This document shows, in pieces, positions 32,349 through 41,520 of a DNA stretch of 64,000 nt (the stretch's first letter is position 1; the number at the start of each line of letters is the position of its first letter). Below the pieces are notes generated by a model. It had not been told where the DNA came from. It made no database searches and saw only the letters and a program-made list of their open reading frames with translations. The stretch spans positions 248,001-312,000 of the forward strand of contig JBLXEY010000001.1 of NCBI GenBank assembly GCA_048262655.1, in the 5' to 3' direction. The stretch is from JABMNT01 sp048262655 (lineage in GTDB: Bacteria; Pseudomonadota; Alphaproteobacteria; Rhodospirillales; Casp-alpha2). Made by a program: the position numbers and the translations under genes.

Positions 32349-34382
32349 CTAACGAAGTGCTGCGGCAATATTACCACCATCAACCGTAATGACAGCCGCC
32401 GTGGTTTTCTCGGCTTTTGCCAAATCAACAAAGGCTTGAGCCACGTCTTCGGCATAGACTTCCTGCCCTAACAGATTCCCGCCCATATAATCAGCTTCAC
32501 TCAGGCCTCGTGCGCCAGAACGGCTTTTGATCATTTTGTCCGTCAGCAAGCCAGAGCGAATACGGTCCGCATTAACCGCATTGGAGCGAATGCCATCGGG
32601 TCCATAATCAAGCGCGTATTGGCGCATCAAAAACAGGGTTGCGGCCTTGGGCAGCCCATAGGGGCCAAAGTCTTTCCCCGGGTTAACCGCTTGCTTGGAC
32701 GTATTAAACAACAAACAGCCACCCTGCCCTTGCGCTTTCATCACCCGAGTGGCGTTTTGCGCAACATTTTGATGAGCCCAGAAATTAAGCTCGAAACTAT
32801 CGCGCAACGTCTTATCCGAAACATCACCAATCCGGCCTTGCCAGGCAGCACCGGCATTGGACACAACGATGTCGATGCCCCCATATGTCGCGGAAACCTT
32901 ATCAAAGGCAGCTTTCACCTGTTTGGGGTTTGTCACATCGCAAGCGATAGCAAGTCCGCCCAAGGGTCCCGCTATTTTTTCGGCTGCCTTAATGTCTCTG
33001 TCCACGACACAAACCTCCGCCCCTTCACCAGCAAGTGCGCGGGCGGTCGCAGCGCCAATACCTGAACCGCCACCTGTCACAAGAGCAATTCGGCGGGCTA
33101 ATGGCTTTTCGGAACCTGAGGCCAGCTTTGCCTGCTCCAATGACCAATACTCAATATCAAATCGGTCTTGTTCGGTTATGACTTTAAACTTACCAATTCC
33201 TTCTGCTGCTGTAATCACTTCAGCCGTGGCTGACGCCATATCAGCGGTAACCGACGCTTTCTTTTTAGACGCCCCCAATCCAAAAAGCCCGAGCCCGGGC
33301 ACCAGAAATACGCGTGGCGTTGGATCTAATTTGGTTTTCTTAGGTTTGGCCTTGGCATTGTTGCGATCAAAATACGCATCATAAGCCTTGATAAACTTCT
33401 GAACTTCCTTTGCCGTTTGGATGCGGAACTGATCCAGGTTTCCGGCTTCAGGAACAGGGGTCACAACCGGCAGTGCTTTCGCGTGAATGACGTGTTCAGG
33501 GGTTGCGGTCCCTTGCTGGCTATAGCGCTTGATTTCTTTGCCGTTCACATAATTCAAAATCTCTTTGGATGTTCTGAAATCATAGATCAAAGGTTTGCCA
33601 TCGCGTGTCGTCAGCCCCCGTAAGATGGGCGCGACATCAGCAACGGAAGCGATCTTCTTAGGCAGGCGAATACCGGGAAACACGACTTTACGCCCTTTTG
33701 CCAGGCGCTTTTCGGCTTTGGTGACACATGTTAGCATTCGGTCGTAAGCTTCCTTTGCCGTTTCACCGAAGGTAAAGATGCCGTGCTTGATCAAGATCAA
33801 CCCTTCAATGGTTGGGTCTTGATTGAAGATTTCCATGGCCTTTTTCGATAAATCAAAACCTGGCATGATATAGGGCACGTATCCCATTTTTTTGCCAAAT
33901 ACATCCTGCGCAATTTTCAGACCATCGGTCGTATCAGTGACCGCAACGACGGCATTCGAATGCGTATGATCAATAAATTTTGCCGGAAGAAAGGCATGCA
34001 GAAGCGTTTCCACAGATGGATTGGGAGAGCGTGAGTCCAGCAAATTGATGCGTTGGGCATTGACCATCTCCTCGTCACTCAGCTTTTTGAATTTAGCCAT
34101 CCTTAACAAGGGTGCCATTCGAACTGCGGGCAACCCAGCCGGCTCAATTTCACCCATATCCCAACCGGAACCCTTCACGCATAGCACTTCGGTCGGGTCT
34201 CCCAAAATATCTTTAACAACCGTTTTCACCGAGGTATTGCCACCCCCGTGCAGAACCAGCCTTGGTTCTCGTCCTAACAGGCGCGTCGTATAAACACGCA
34301 AAGCCAAATCTTCATTAACGCCCTGCTTCGCGTATTTTCTGATGTATGCCTTCGCATCTTTGTCCGACCATAAGTTCTTCAT
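32349..34382 (-). CDS. Bifunctional class II aldolase / short-chain dehydrogenase fusion
   Basis: 677 residues in two enzymes. Residues 1-400 resemble the rhamnulose-1-phosphate aldolase-like class II aldolases, with LVLHGGGNTSVK, the zinc-binding DHTHSNAVVAVTD and EGLILIKHGIFTFGETAKEAYDRML. Residues 425-677 are a short-chain dehydrogenase: cofactor motif ALVTGGGSGIGAATARAL, NAG in IVVSNAGAAW and active-site Tyr-Lys in GKDFGPYGLPKAATLFL. The fusion is a recognised family (RhaD/RhaEW-like) for deoxy sugars, but no rhamnose genes are present here. Following ORF 31629-32339 shares direction. Substrate open. Confidence 0.85.
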   Translation of the reverse strand: MKNLWSDKDAKAYIRKYAKQGVNEDLALRVYTTRLLGREPRLVLHGGGNTSVKTVVKDILGDPTEVLCVKGSGWDMGEIEPAGLPAVRMAPLLRMAKFKKLSDEEMVNAQRINLLDSRSPNPSVETLLHAFLPAKFIDHTHSNAVVAVTDTTDGLKIAQDVFGKKMGYVPYIMPGFDLSKKAMEIFNQDPTIEGLILIKHGIFTFGETAKEAYDRMLTCVTKAEKRLAKGRKVVFPGIRLPKKIASVADVAPILRGLTTRDGKPLIYDFRTSKEILNYVNGKEIKRYSQQGTATPEHVIHAKALPVVTPVPEAGNLDQFRIQTAKEVQKFIKAYDAYFDRNNAKAKPKKTKLDPTPRVFLVPGLGLFGLGASKKKASVTADMASATAEVITAAEGIGKFKVITEQDRFDIEYWSLEQAKLASGSEKPLARRIALVTGGGSGIGAATARALAGEGAEVCVVDRDIKAAEKIAGPLGGLAIACDVTNPKQVKAAFDKVSATYGGIDIVVSNAGAAWQGRIGDVSDKTLRDSFELNFWAHQNVAQNATRVMKAQGQGGCLLFNTSKQAVNPGKDFGPYGLPKAATLFLMRQYALDYGPDGIRSNAVNADRIRSGLLTDKMIKSRSGARGLSEADYMGGNLLGQEVYAEDVAQAFVDLAKAEKTTAAVITVDGGNIAAALR

Positions 34383-34607
34383 GATATACTCCTGCTATTG
34401 GTTATATGGCGACTGATATACAATATCTCATCTCGATTTACCAATGGCCTCTGGGAAAAAGAAGGCGAGCTAAGCTTGTTTGTTAGATGGCGCTAAATGC
34501 TGTAGACCGGCGCTGGCACAGGCCCTCCGGAAAATTCTCTTTCATTGATTCACACATAGAGTCATGATCGGGTAATTCTTTAAATTCTGTCTACTTTGGA
34601 GGGACCT

Positions 34608-35444
34608 ATGAGCAGAAGCTTTAGCCCGATTAAAACGATTCTGGCATTACCGTGCGTCGTGCTGGCGTTGAGTATTTTAACGATTTCGCCAGTTATCTCG
34701 GCGGAAAAAATGACCCCCGATCACAGTAATATGGAAAAGAAAACCCATACACAGTCGGGGACACCGTGGGCCTATCACGGGTCTGGTGGGCCTGAACAAT
34801 GGGGGCATCTATCTTCAGCCTATGCGGCTTGTGGTGTCGGGCAAAGCCAATCTCCCATTGATATCCGTGAAGTTGATACCGCTCGGATGCAAGCCATTTC
34901 ATTTCATTATCGAGTGACCCCTGCGAACCTTGTTCACAATGGACACACCGTCCAAGTCAATTATACCCCCGGAAGTTCGATCGCCATAGGCGATGATCAT
35001 TTTGATCTCATGCACTTTCACTTTCATACGCCAAGCGAACACAAGATAAACGGTCAGGCCTATCCAATGGAAATTCAATTTGTCCATAAGCATAGGGTCT
35101 CTGGTCGATTGGCGGTGGTCGGTGTTTTGGTCGCGCCAGGTGACCATAACCTGGCGGCGCAAGAGATATGGGACCATTTACCTGCAACGGCAAACACGAC
35201 CATGGACAAGCCTCGCGTGCTTTTTAACGGGCGTGATCTGCTACCGGAAAACCAGGATTATTATCGCTATATGGGATCTTTAACGACGCCGCCTTGCACC
35301 GAGGGCGTTAGCTGGTATGTCCTGCAACATCCTGTCCAGTTTTCAGCGGCCCAGATTGATCAGATCGGCAAACTCATGGGATATAATTCACGCCCGATAC
35401 AAGCACGAAATCATCGGATGCTTCTTAAAGCAGGCGGACTGTAG
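34608..35444 (+). CDS. Alpha-type carbonic anhydrase
   Basis: 278 residues with a signal peptide (LPCVVLALSILTISPVISA), so periplasmic. The three zinc His occur as HFHFHTPSEH and QFVHKHR, and TPPCTEGVSWYVL closes the active site, as in bacterial alpha-carbonic anhydrases; GQSQSPIDI is the N-terminal signature. The start at the ATG 34608 is supported by GGAGGGA seven nt upstream. It interconverts CO2 and bicarbonate. Encoded in a divergent position to the aldolase-dehydrogenase gene and 6 nt upstream of a SPOR lipoprotein gene. Confidence 0.92.
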   Translation: MSRSFSPIKTILALPCVVLALSILTISPVISAEKMTPDHSNMEKKTHTQSGTPWAYHGSGGPEQWGHLSSAYAACGVGQSQSPIDIREVDTARMQAISFHYRVTPANLVHNGHTVQVNYTPGSSIAIGDDHFDLMHFHFHTPSEHKINGQAYPMEIQFVHKHRVSGRLAVVGVLVAPGDHNLAAQEIWDHLPATANTTMDKPRVLFNGRDLLPENQDYYRYMGSLTTPPCTEGVSWYVLQHPVQFSAAQIDQIGKLMGYNSRPIQARNHRMLLKAGGL

Positions 35445-35450
35445 CCGTCG

Positions 35451-36296
35451 ATGGTAACGCCGAGACTTCGATCCTGCCTAGGCCTGCTGTTGTTCGCACC
35501 TCTTGGCGGCTGCGCTCTGGTGGCCCCACCCACCGAAACCACCGAGAAAAGCCCGCCCGTTTCAGCGTTCTATGAAGATGCCGCATGCCAGGCCGATCCG
35601 TCAAAAGGGTTAGCCATGGCCAAAACCCTGTTAGCGCGAGAGCCAGACGACCCGGCAACACAATTGGTGCATGCCTACCTGATTGAGCGCAATGGCCGGC
35701 CCGTTCAGGCCTGGGAACTTTACGACAGTCTGGCCGGCGGAGATTTTCGGCAGGAGACATCCCTCGCCTGCCAGGGGACCTTGGTTTACCGAGGCTCCGT
35801 TTCCGATGTTGCGCGCTTTCGCGGCACATGGCTGGCGCAAACGTTGCGCGCAGAAGGAATTGAGGTCGTGCCTGTAGCCAATGAACCGAAAGTGACGAAG
35901 ACTGCAGAGCCGGAAATGCAATCAAGCATGGTCGTCCTGCCGCCTCCGTTTGCCAAAGCTCCAAACCCCGCACCCTCCCAAGGCGCCTTGATGCCCAAAA
36001 AGAGAGATACCCCGTCACCAAAACCAACAGCCCAGATGGACATAAAAAAAACAGACATCTTTGTCCATTTGGCATCGTATAACGGACCCAAGGCCCTTGA
36101 CCGGGGATGGCAAGATATTTCCAGGCGGCACAAAAGTATCCTCGGCGCCTATGAGAAGGCCACCCAATCCGTGACATTGAAAGACCAGAAGAAGACCGTT
36201 TTACGCCTCGGGTTCTACACCGAAGATCGAAAACAGGCTGCTAATATTTGCAAAGCCTTGAAGGAAAAGCGTCAATACTGCGCCATACTCAAGTAA
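35451..36296 (+). CDS. SPOR-domain lipoprotein
   Basis: 281 residues. The N-terminus LLLFAPLGGC is a lipobox, so a lipoprotein is expected. A helical/TPR-like part follows (FYEDAACQADPSKGLAMAK, AKTLLAREPDDPATQLVHAY), then a proline-rich linker around residues 160-200 and a C-terminal SPOR-like domain (DIFVHLASYNGPKALDRGW through RLGFYTEDRKQAANICKAL). SPOR domains bind denuded septal peptidoglycan, so a cell-division or envelope role is likely. It follows the carbonic anhydrase by 6 nt and is convergent with mtnA. Confidence 0.78.
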   Translation: MVTPRLRSCLGLLLFAPLGGCALVAPPTETTEKSPPVSAFYEDAACQADPSKGLAMAKTLLAREPDDPATQLVHAYLIERNGRPVQAWELYDSLAGGDFRQETSLACQGTLVYRGSVSDVARFRGTWLAQTLRAEGIEVVPVANEPKVTKTAEPEMQSSMVVLPPPFAKAPNPAPSQGALMPKKRDTPSPKPTAQMDIKKTDIFVHLASYNGPKALDRGWQDISRRHKSILGAYEKATQSVTLKDQKKTVLRLGFYTEDRKQAANICKALKEKRQYCAILK

Positions 36297-36300
36297 CGGC

Positions 36301-37407
36301 TCAGGCCTTTTCCGGGAACAAATTGGATAGCCCGTCACGAGAGGCTTTAGAAATACCGCGCTCCGTAATCAATCCAGACACGTAACGACGCGGCGTTACA
36401 TCAAATGCAAAGTTTGCCGCATTTGCCCCCTCTGGAACGATACTGACGCTGGCAATATCTCCGTTCGACGTCCGGCCGGTCATGATCGTAACTTCTTCTG
36501 CGTTGCGTTGTTCGATGGGGATGTCCTTAACCCCATCATCTATCGTCCAGTCGATCGTTGGGCTGGGAAGAGCGACGTAAAACGGAATGCCGTTATCATG
36601 GGCTGCCAAGGCCTTCAGATAGGTGCCAATTTTATTGCACACATCGCCAGATGCCGCCGTGCGATCCGTACCAACGATGCAAAGGTCGACCATACCATGC
36701 TGCATAATATGTCCGCCTGCGTTGTCAACGATGACTGTATTGGGCACTCCATGTCGGGCAAGTTCCCAGGCGCTCAGACTCGCACCTTGGTTGCGTGGCC
36801 GCGTTTCATCAACCCAGACATGAACCGGAATACCGGCATCATGAGCTTTATAGATGGGTGCCAGCGCCGTTCCCCAATCCACAGTAGCCAACCATCCTGC
36901 GTTACAATGGGTCAGAACATTTACACCACCGTCTTTAAGTGTCGGTTTTCCCTTCTTAATCCACGCGGCCTCAATCAAGTCTTTTCCATGGTCACCAATA
37001 CGCGAGCATATATCGACGTCTTCATCAGCAATTTCCAGTGCCCGTTGATAGGCCGCTGCTTGGCGCTGGTCATCTGCCAAGGGTGATAAGACAGCCAACA
37101 TATCATCCAGTGCCCAGCGCAAGTTCACGGCTGTGGGTCGTGTCTCATACAGTTTGTCATAAGCATTTTTAAGGCCCGCGTCCGTTGCATCAGCCCGCAT
37201 GGCGAGAGCCATTCCATAGGCAGCAGCCGCACCAATCAGCGGTGCTCCGCGCACCCACATTTCATGGATCGCCGTACAGGCTTGAGTCAGCGTTTCCAAT
37301 CGGACGACAACAAAATCATGAGGCAGTTTTCTTTGATCAATAATCTCAACCGCCCAGTTATCATCGCTCAACCAAATTGTTCGATAGAGTTTACCATTAA
37401 CTTTCAT
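36301..37407 (-). CDS. mtnA: S-methyl-5-thioribose-1-phosphate isomerase MtnA
   Basis: 368 residues, the normal MtnA length. Catalytic Cys lies in THCNAGWLATVDWGTAL and Asp in CIVGTDRTAASGDVCNKIGTY; the eIF2B-like fold is seen in MWVRGAPLIGAAAAYGMALA. It isomerises methylthioribose-1-phosphate to methylthioribulose-1-phosphate in methionine salvage. Last gene of a five-gene operon with mtnP; its ATG overlaps the upstream GNAT stop by 4 nt. The next enzyme (MtnB) is not in the window. Confidence 0.94.
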   Translation of the reverse strand: MKVNGKLYRTIWLSDDNWAVEIIDQRKLPHDFVVVRLETLTQACTAIHEMWVRGAPLIGAAAAYGMALAMRADATDAGLKNAYDKLYETRPTAVNLRWALDDMLAVLSPLADDQRQAAAYQRALEIADEDVDICSRIGDHGKDLIEAAWIKKGKPTLKDGGVNVLTHCNAGWLATVDWGTALAPIYKAHDAGIPVHVWVDETRPRNQGASLSAWELARHGVPNTVIVDNAGGHIMQHGMVDLCIVGTDRTAASGDVCNKIGTYLKALAAHDNGIPFYVALPSPTIDWTIDDGVKDIPIEQRNAEEVTIMTGRTSNGDIASVSIVPEGANAANFAFDVTPRRYVSGLITERGISKASRDGLSNLFPEKA

Positions 37408-37859
37408 GACCCGATCCTCATTTCCATAAAAACGCGATTAAACCCATCTTCCAGTTTTCGTTCGGTTTCGACAAACCCAAACTTCAAATAGGTCTTCAAA
37501 CTCTCCGTCATCTTTTCATTGGTATAAAGCCGGACATAATCTTTATTGTTTTCACGTGCCTGCGCACAGGCATCAAGCAGGAGAGATCGCCCAATCCCCT
37601 TACCCTGCAGCTTGGGATCGACAGCAATATTCTCGATGAACTGATCATCGCGGCGAGTATAGGAAATTATAAATCCTTGAATGATGTCGCCCTTCTGCGC
37701 AACCCGAACTTCCTGGCGCACCAAATGGCCGGCAAAGTCTGCATCCATCGGGGCAGGCCTTCTCCCAATCCGCTTAACATAAGGCGCATACGCAGCTTCG
37801 GCGATTCCGACAAGAGCGCGCAAACTGGTTTCCAGAGCCGGGACAACAAGAGCCTGCAT
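37404..37859 (-). CDS. GNAT family N-acetyltransferase
   Basis: 151 residues from the ATG at 37859 (AGGG seven nt upstream); the frame extends to 37913 only over the preceding gene. Motif A is FIENIAVDPKLQGKGIGRSLLL, with the QGKGIG acetyl-CoA loop, and the C-terminal KTYLKFGFVETER. The gene is embedded between an isoprenylcysteine methyltransferase-like gene and mtnA with 4-nt spacings, so it is translated as part of the operon. The acceptor is unknown; a link to methionine salvage is inferred only from position. Confidence 0.85.
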   Translation of the reverse strand: MQALVVPALETSLRALVGIAEAAYAPYVKRIGRRPAPMDADFAGHLVRQEVRVAQKGDIIQGFIISYTRRDDQFIENIAVDPKLQGKGIGRSLLLDACAQARENNKDYVRLYTNEKMTESLKTYLKFGFVETERKLEDGFNRVFMEMRIGS

Positions 37860-37863
37860 TACC

Positions 37864-38340
37864 CTAAATCCAACGCCTGACACGGCGCTTGTAAGCCAGG
37901 TATTCTTCACCAAATCGCTCTAGCATGAGGTCTTCTTCATGCTTGATAAACTTGCTTCTCATCCAGATCATGAAAAGAGGCACCATCACAAAGGGCGCAA
38001 TCTTGCCCAAACCAACACCAATACCGATCAAAGCGATGACCATTGAGAGATACATCGGATTGCGACTAAATCGAAATGGCCCGCTCACAACAACAGACGT
38101 CGAAGTGGTAAAGGGGCGAACGGGCGTTCCCACGTGATCGAATTGGCGCTTCCCATAGAACGCTAGGACCACACCCGCACCAAATATGACCGCCCCCAAA
38201 TAGGTATAAGGGGGCTCAATGAGCTGAGCTCCCGGCACCCAATACCAAATCAACACCATGTCCACAGCGAAGATGACAAACCAAGCCGGTGGTACGACCC
38301 GAGATGCCCCTTTCGGCACATCAACCTGCTCCTTGCTCAT
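37864..38340 (-). CDS. Isoprenylcysteine carboxyl methyltransferase (ICMT/PEMT)-like membrane protein
   Basis: 158 residues with four to five membrane helices (VIFAVDMVLIWYWVPG, YTYLGAVIFGAGVVLAFYG, YLSMVIALIGIGVGLG, PFVMVPLFMIWM). The SAM-binding region GPFRFSRNPMYLS and the C-terminal HEEDLMLERFGEEYLAYKRRVRRW are the signature of the family, which methylates isoprenylated cysteines in eukaryotes and phospholipids or small thiols in bacteria. It lies 13 nt after mtnP and 4 nt before the GNAT gene. Because methylation by SAM-dependent enzymes of this kind does not itself produce methylthioadenosine, the link to salvage is unexplained. Confidence 0.82.
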   Translation of the reverse strand: MSKEQVDVPKGASRVVPPAWFVIFAVDMVLIWYWVPGAQLIEPPYTYLGAVIFGAGVVLAFYGKRQFDHVGTPVRPFTTSTSVVVSGPFRFSRNPMYLSMVIALIGIGVGLGKIAPFVMVPLFMIWMRSKFIKHEEDLMLERFGEEYLAYKRRVRRWI

Positions 38341-38352
38341 CCTGTGTGACTC

Positions 38353-39237
38353 CTAGCCTAAAACACGGCCCGCAACAGCATCGAGCTTTTTAACCAGTTC
38401 AGGATCACGGGCTTCAGGTGCTGTAATCAATGCCATTTCAAGCGCTGTCTGGCATCCTTCAGAGCACGTCTCGGTGCGGCCAGATAACAGAGGTGCTGTC
38501 GCTTTCACCAACGATCGCCCCTTGTCAGCATTACCTAAAAGAACCGCGATAATCGCCTCAACTGTGACGTCATCATGATCCGGATGCCAACAATCGTAGT
38601 CCGTTACCATCGCCACCGTCGCATAACACATCTCGGCTTCGCGTGCGAGTTTGGCTTCCGGCATGTTGGTCATGCCAATCACGTCACAATTCCAGGTACG
38701 GTATAAATTGGACTCTGCCAGTGTCGAGAATTGTGGTCCTTCCATTGCCAAATAGGTTCCGCCCCGCTGGTAGGGAATATCAAGGCCTTTGATCGCTTCT
38801 TCAATAGCGTCCCCCAGTCGAGAGCACACCGGCTTCCCGAGCGCCACATGGGCAACTAACCCTGTTCCGAAAAAGCTTTTCTCCCGTGCGAAAGTACGAT
38901 CGATAAACTGGTCACAGATAACAAACGTACCCGGCGGCAACTCGTCCTTCAGGGAACCGCACGCGGATACTGACAGTATTTCTGTGACCCCTGCCCGTTT
39001 CAGGCAATCAATATTAGCGCGGAAATTTAACTCCGAGGGCGGAATCCTGTGACCGCGGCCATGGCGCGGTAAAAAGACCATCTGTTGGCCGTTCAGCTCG
39101 CCAAATAATAGTTCATCTGACGGCTCCCCAAAGGAAGACGTTATCTTCTCCCATCGGGTATTTTCGAGCCCGTCAATTTCGTATACGCCGCTGCCGCCGA
39201 TGACACCAATGACGGCGGGTGTGCCTGTCTCACTCAT
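38353..39237 (-). CDS. mtnP: S-methyl-5'-thioadenosine phosphorylase MtnP
   Basis: 294 residues from the ATG at 39237 (AGAGGG nine nt upstream). Phosphate-binding GVIGGSGVYEIDGLENTRWE, base- and sugar-binding LPRHGRGHRIPPSELNFRANI, EGPQFSTLAESNLYR and the AKLAREAEMCYATVAMVTDYDCWH segment place it in the MTA phosphorylase group of the PNP family. It cleaves methylthioadenosine, the byproduct of polyamine and homoserine-lactone synthesis, to adenine and methylthioribose-1-phosphate, the MtnA substrate. Second gene of the operon. Confidence 0.93.
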   Translation of the reverse strand: MSETGTPAVIGVIGGSGVYEIDGLENTRWEKITSSFGEPSDELLFGELNGQQMVFLPRHGRGHRIPPSELNFRANIDCLKRAGVTEILSVSACGSLKDELPPGTFVICDQFIDRTFAREKSFFGTGLVAHVALGKPVCSRLGDAIEEAIKGLDIPYQRGGTYLAMEGPQFSTLAESNLYRTWNCDVIGMTNMPEAKLAREAEMCYATVAMVTDYDCWHPDHDDVTVEAIIAVLLGNADKGRSLVKATAPLLSGRTETCSEGCQTALEMALITAPEARDPELVKKLDAVAGRVLG

Positions 39238-39260
39238 GAAATTTAGCCCTCTTGTCTGAC

Positions 39261-39926
39261 TCACATATTATCGAAAAGTCGGATCGTTCTCATTCCCGCA
39301 ATGTTAGCGGCGCGGGGATCGAAAGATCCACGCATATCACAATGAAACCCATGATCCGCCTGATAGATATGTACGGTAACATCCGGGTGCGCTTTCGCAA
39401 TCACGTCCACATCGTTGAGCGGAATCGATTGATCACGTTCACCAAAATGCAGAATCGTTGGACACCTTGGCGTCTCGTCGTTCACATCGATTATACCGCC
39501 GCCGTAGTAACCCGCCGCCGCCTGGATATCCATCCGACATGCCGCCAACCAGACGACAAAACCACCCCAGCAAAACCCGGTAACTCCGATATTTCCCGCA
39601 TCTGCGACGGCGGCGCGAGCCGCTTCCATGTCCGCCATCACACCATCCAGGTTTTCATTCGCCGCCGTCTTGTAATCGCGTCCTTTGGCGATGTCATCCG
39701 GCTCATACCCCACTTCAAAACCGCGTTCTAGTCTGTCGTAAAGCGCTGGCGCAATGGATTTGTATCCCATGGCTGCATAGCGCTCCGTAACGTCACGGAT
39801 ATGGACGTTGACACCAAAAATTTCCTGCACAACAATAATCGCGCCCCGGCATTCCCCTTCTGCTTCGCATAAATAAGCGCCGAGTTTGTGACCGTCAGCC
39901 GCCGTTAATGTAATATCTTGCCCCAT
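39261..39926 (-). CDS. Dienelactone hydrolase family protein
   Basis: 221 residues of the dienelactone hydrolase group of alpha/beta hydrolases. Nucleophile Cys in GVTGFCWGGFVVWLAA, Glu in the oxyanion region (VVQEIFGVNVHIRD), Asp in HFGERDQSIPLNDV and His in YQADHGFHCD. Clc-type DLH opens dienelactones in chloroaromatic degradation, but no such genes are near, so a detoxifying or general ester hydrolase is likelier. It is the first gene of the mtnP-mtnA operon (23-nt gap), with an SD (GGAGGA) just upstream of its ATG. Confidence 0.85.
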   Translation of the reverse strand: MGQDITLTAADGHKLGAYLCEAEGECRGAIIVVQEIFGVNVHIRDVTERYAAMGYKSIAPALYDRLERGFEVGYEPDDIAKGRDYKTAANENLDGVMADMEAARAAVADAGNIGVTGFCWGGFVVWLAACRMDIQAAAGYYGGGIIDVNDETPRCPTILHFGERDQSIPLNDVDVIAKAHPDVTVHIYQADHGFHCDMRGSFDPRAANIAGMRTIRLFDNM

Positions 39927-40113
39927 GATGTGTTCCTCCTAGCAAATGATTTGTCCCCGAGATTAGGACGAATGACACGCCGGATAAAGACGCAAGATTT
40001 CATTATCCGAGTAAACCTAAGGCATGATTTTACAACAGAAAAACTACTATAGACAGATATTCGCGTACCATTTAGGCTCGATAGTTGGGACGAATACATA
40101 AGTGAGACGATCA

Positions 40114-41448
40114 ATGAAAATGTTGCGGCCATTAAAAGTTCTGGCGTTCGGGCTGCTGCTACCGGTGGCCTTGTCAGCCTGTTTTTCAGCGCCGATCAAG
40201 ATACCAACGGCACCCAGGAAAGCGCCGGTGACTATTGCCAATGCCGAAGATCTTGCCGTGATCGGCCTCGATCGTCTTCGCGTGAACTTTTCTGCCGGGC
40301 GCGTTATCGGCGTCTACGTGCCGCAGAACATGCTTAGGAACAGTTGCGGTGGTCGGTCAGGAAAAATCACCTGGCGCGGCGGCCCAAAATACTACGAAGA
40401 CCCTGAACACCGTGACGTCTTCAATGCAGTGTTTAAACGCGCCAACTATAATGTCGTTGGCGATTCAGGAAATTTGTTTGCTGAACACGAACAGGGGCGC
40501 GCAAAACCCCGGTTTCTCGTTGGTGGCCAAATCGAAGACCTGGTTATGAAGGTTTGTGATGAAATTAATCTATGGACCGAGCGCCGTTTGGGGATACAAT
40601 CCGGACAAAGCTTGATGCGCGTCAGCTGGCAAATTTTTGATACCGTCAATCGCAAAGTTGTCTATAAAACACAAACGAGTGGTTCCACTAAAATTACCAA
40701 AGGCACACATCAGGGCCAGTCCAAGCTAGTACAGATGGCCTTTGCCGCTGCAGCAGCTAACCTTGCAGCAGATCGTAACCTATTGAGCTTGCTGAAGAAA
40801 AAAAGCAACCGGCCGACCATGGCCATCACAAAAGTTGGAAAACGGACCCGTTACTTCCCGACGACGCCAACATGGAATGTCCCCATTACCGATAATATTG
40901 ATCAAATTCGTGGCTCAATCGTAACCATCCGAAGCGGTCTTGGTCACGGTTCAGGTTTCTTTATTTCGCCGTCACTCATTATGACAAATAACCACGTCGT
41001 CGACGGAAATAAATTCGTAAAAATAAAGCTGCTTACAGGCCGTGAAATTACCGGAGAAGTGCTCCGCAAGCATCCACAGCGCGACGTCGCGCTTATACAG
41101 GTGGCAATGAGCGGGTTCCAGCCACTCCCCATCCGTCTTAAGCCACTCAAGATTACAGAAGAAGTCTATGCCATCGGCACCCCTATCTTTGAAGAGCTGT
41201 CGGGAACGGTTACCAAGGGTATCGTCAGCAAATTCGGCCCCAACGAATTTGGACTAGAGGACATACAAGCCGATGTTGATATCCAGTCAGGAAATAGCGG
41301 TGGCGCCTTGCTCGACAACCAAGGCAATGTTGTTGGCATCACTTATGCCGGCATTCATTCTTCGTCAAAGGCTTCCATTGGCATAAACTTTTTCATTCCA
41401 ATTCAGGATGCCCTTCAAAAGCTAAACATCGCACAATCAGAAATCTAG
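40114..41448 (+). CDS. Trypsin-like serine protease lipoprotein with novel N-terminal domain
   Basis: 444 residues from the ATG at 40114 (a GTG 12 nt earlier is possible). A signal peptide with lipobox (LPVALSAC) suggests lipid anchoring. The C-terminal 190 residues are a trypsin-like peptidase: His in MTNNHVVDG, Asp in HPQRDVALIQV and Ser in DIQSGNSGGALLDNQGN. There is no PDZ domain, unlike DegP/HtrA. Residues 30-250 form a separate alpha/beta-rich region (NFSAGRVIGVYVPQN, RFLVGGQIEDLVMKVCD, SLMRVSWQIFDTVN) that resembles an outer-membrane assembly lipoprotein and is not recognised. It is likely a periplasmic quality-control protease. Confidence 0.85.
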   Translation: MKMLRPLKVLAFGLLLPVALSACFSAPIKIPTAPRKAPVTIANAEDLAVIGLDRLRVNFSAGRVIGVYVPQNMLRNSCGGRSGKITWRGGPKYYEDPEHRDVFNAVFKRANYNVVGDSGNLFAEHEQGRAKPRFLVGGQIEDLVMKVCDEINLWTERRLGIQSGQSLMRVSWQIFDTVNRKVVYKTQTSGSTKITKGTHQGQSKLVQMAFAAAAANLAADRNLLSLLKKKSNRPTMAITKVGKRTRYFPTTPTWNVPITDNIDQIRGSIVTIRSGLGHGSGFFISPSLIMTNNHVVDGNKFVKIKLLTGREITGEVLRKHPQRDVALIQVAMSGFQPLPIRLKPLKITEEVYAIGTPIFEELSGTVTKGIVSKFGPNEFGLEDIQADVDIQSGNSGGALLDNQGNVVGITYAGIHSSSKASIGINFFIPIQDALQKLNIAQSEI

Positions 41449-41520
41449 CACGACAATCGCGAACGGGGATTTGTCTCTCATCGCTTAGCGAGTGACTTTC
41501 GCAATGACGCCTGGCTATTC

